Assembly: GCF_039634785.1 (NCBI RefSeq)
Contig: NZ_JBBIAB010000006.1
Span: 62,001 to 126,000, forward strand
Source: Tistrella mobilis
GTDB lineage: Bacteria > Pseudomonadota > Alphaproteobacteria > Tistrellales > Tistrellaceae
Direction of reading: 5' to 3'
DNA length: 64,000 nucleotides
Position numbers and translations under genes: made by a program. Of the stretch, positions 63,067 to 64,000 are shown piece by piece. The notes below the pieces were generated by a model. It worked only from the letters and a program-made list of their open reading frames with translations, ran no database searches and was not told the DNA's origin. Within the stretch, counting starts at the first letter, position 1, and the number at the start of each line of letters is the position of its first letter.

Positions 63067-64000
63067 CTATCCGCGCCGGAACGCCGCCGGGCTGGTGCCG
63101 TGGCGGGCGCGGAAGGCGGCGGCGAAATGGCTGGAACTGCTGAAGCCGCAGAGAAAGGCGATCTCGGTGACGCTGGCCTCGCCCCGTTCCAGCGCGCGGC
63201 GGGCCTGATCCAGCCGGCGGTCGCGCAGCCAGGCGAAGACCGTGGCGCCATAGGCCTTGCGGAAACAGCGGTTGAGGCGGACATGGCTCATGCCGGCGAG
63301 CGCCGCCAGCTCGTCGAGCGAGGGCGGTTCGGCCATGTCGGCCAGCAGGCGGTCGGCGACCCGGGCGACGGCGCGGCGATCTTCGCGCGCGAGCAGGCCG
63401 GCGGCCGGCTCCGGCGCGGCGCCAGAGCCGGGCCGGTCGGACGCCAGCCAGTCGGCCAGCAGGCCGAGGGCGGCGCTTTCCGCCCTGAGCCGGTCGAGCG
63501 CCGAGACGAGCGGGTTGCCGGTGAGGGCGGAGAGGGCGGCGCGGTCGCCGATCCGTCCCAGGCGCCGCGCCCCGGTGCCCTGGCGCGCGATCCCCGCCTC
63601 GGCCAGCGCCGTGGCGATGCGGTCGAGGTCGAACTTGACCGCGAGCATCGAGGCCCGGTCCTGGGCCGGGGTGAGACGGGTGATCGGCGCATCGTCCAGC
63701 CGGAACAGCCAGACATCGCCTTCCTGGACCTTGTGGGCAGGATCGGGGTGGCCGCAGCCGAACAGGCTGCTGCCCGACAGCCCGAAGGCGAGCACGCCGA
63801 CCGCGCCGCCATGATCGATGCGGGACCGGTAATCCGCCGCCAGCCGGCAGCTGCTGGTGGTGAGGGTCAGACCGGGGCCGGGGCGTGCGGTCCGGAAGCG
63901 CACGGCGCCGACGCTTGTCCCGGGGCCCGAGCCCACCGCCAGCGCATGATCCTGCCAGCCGGGACGGCCGGTCGACAGCCGGTCGAGCAGGCGCGGCCCC
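63067..64000 (-). CDS. AraC-family regulator (5' end outside the window)
   Basis: At least 310 residues are visible; the frame stays open to the right edge with protein-like sequence (LLDRLSTGRPGWQDHALAVG), so the GTG at 63936 is internal. The C-terminal about 100 residues hold two helix-turn-helices: LDELAALAGMSHVRLNRCF and VTEIAFLCGFSSSSHFAAAF, the AraC signature. The N-terminal part resembles the ligand domain of PchR-type regulators, which sense an imported siderophore and activate receptor genes. It is upstream of the MFS, receptor and methyltransferase genes on the same strand. Confidence 0.9.
   Translation of the reverse strand, partial: GPRLLDRLSTGRPGWQDHALAVGSGPGTSVGAVRFRTARPGPGLTLTTSSCRLAADYRSRIDHGGAVGVLAFGLSGSSLFGCGHPDPAHKVQEGDVWLFRLDDAPITRLTPAQDRASMLAVKFDLDRIATALAEAGIARQGTGARRLGRIGDRAALSALTGNPLVSALDRLRAESAALGLLADWLASDRPGSGAAPEPAAGLLAREDRRAVARVADRLLADMAEPPSLDELAALAGMSHVRLNRCFRKAYGATVFAWLRDRRLDQARRALERGEASVTEIAFLCGFSSSSHFAAAFRARHGTSPAAFRRG

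Overview
This window is 64 kb of very GC-rich DNA with strong G/C bias at third codon positions. It is densely packed with ABC transporters, LysR/MocR/AraC regulators and short intergenic gaps. Gene families and style fit a free-living alphaproteobacterium of the Rhodospirillales type. A Tistrella-like organism is my guess, not a demonstrated assignment. I saw no rRNA, tRNA, CRISPR array or transposase. Both edges cut genes: an amino-acid-binding protein on the left and an AraC regulator on the right.

Layout. (1) 1-2.7 kb: a polar amino-acid ABC importer. (2) 2.9-7 kb: a soluble chemoreceptor with a recently duplicated PAS domain, a Phd/YefM antitoxin with a PemK-like toxin, and a type II NADH dehydrogenase. 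(3) 7-8.7 kb: an Lrp-type regulator divergent from acdS (ACC deaminase), which carries all the diagnostic residues. (4) 8.7-19.3 kb, minus strand: a probable operon of amidohydrolase, G3E/CobW metallochaperone, aldehyde dehydrogenase, TauE/SafE exporter and a complete peptide-type ABC importer. (5) 19.5-29.4 kb: a segment with visibly less extreme codon use, holding an amidase, a second peptide-type importer with fused ATPases, a class III aminotransferase and a MocR regulator. (6) 29.5-32.5 kb: a second MocR regulator divergent from a second, taurine:pyruvate-aminotransferase-like enzyme. Regions 4-6 could together handle an N-acylated amine or sulfonate (import, hydrolysis, transamination, aldehyde oxidation, export); this is inference.

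(7) 32.6-38.3 kb: sbcC, sbcD and a DedA-family protein. (8) 38.6-43.2 kb: a branched-chain-type ABC importer with a fused LivH-LivM permease. (9) 43.4-53.1 kb: thiolase, an unrecognised gene, Na/Pi cotransporter, msrA, a DUF533 protein, a LysR/quinone-reductase pair, and an MFS exporter/LysR pair with a perfect 11-bp-arm palindrome between them.

(10) 53.1-58.6 kb is the most interesting part: a lasso-peptide (paeninodin-like) biosynthetic locus. A 55-aa precursor and an overlapping ATP-grasp gene run on the minus strand. An HprK-like kinase, a PAPS-type sulfotransferase, a stand-alone RRE (B1) and an asparagine-synthetase-like cyclase run on the plus strand. The predicted core is 17 residues with a Gly1-Glu8 ring and a C-terminal Ser, the residue that lasso kinases phosphorylate. 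No B2 leader protease is visible. The kinase + sulfotransferase + ATP-grasp set suggests an unusually decorated lasso peptide.

(11) 58.5-64 kb, minus strand: AraC regulator, MFS exporter, TonB-dependent receptor and methyltransferase. A 19-bp near-identical element lies before both the MFS and the receptor genes and is a good candidate for the AraC operator.
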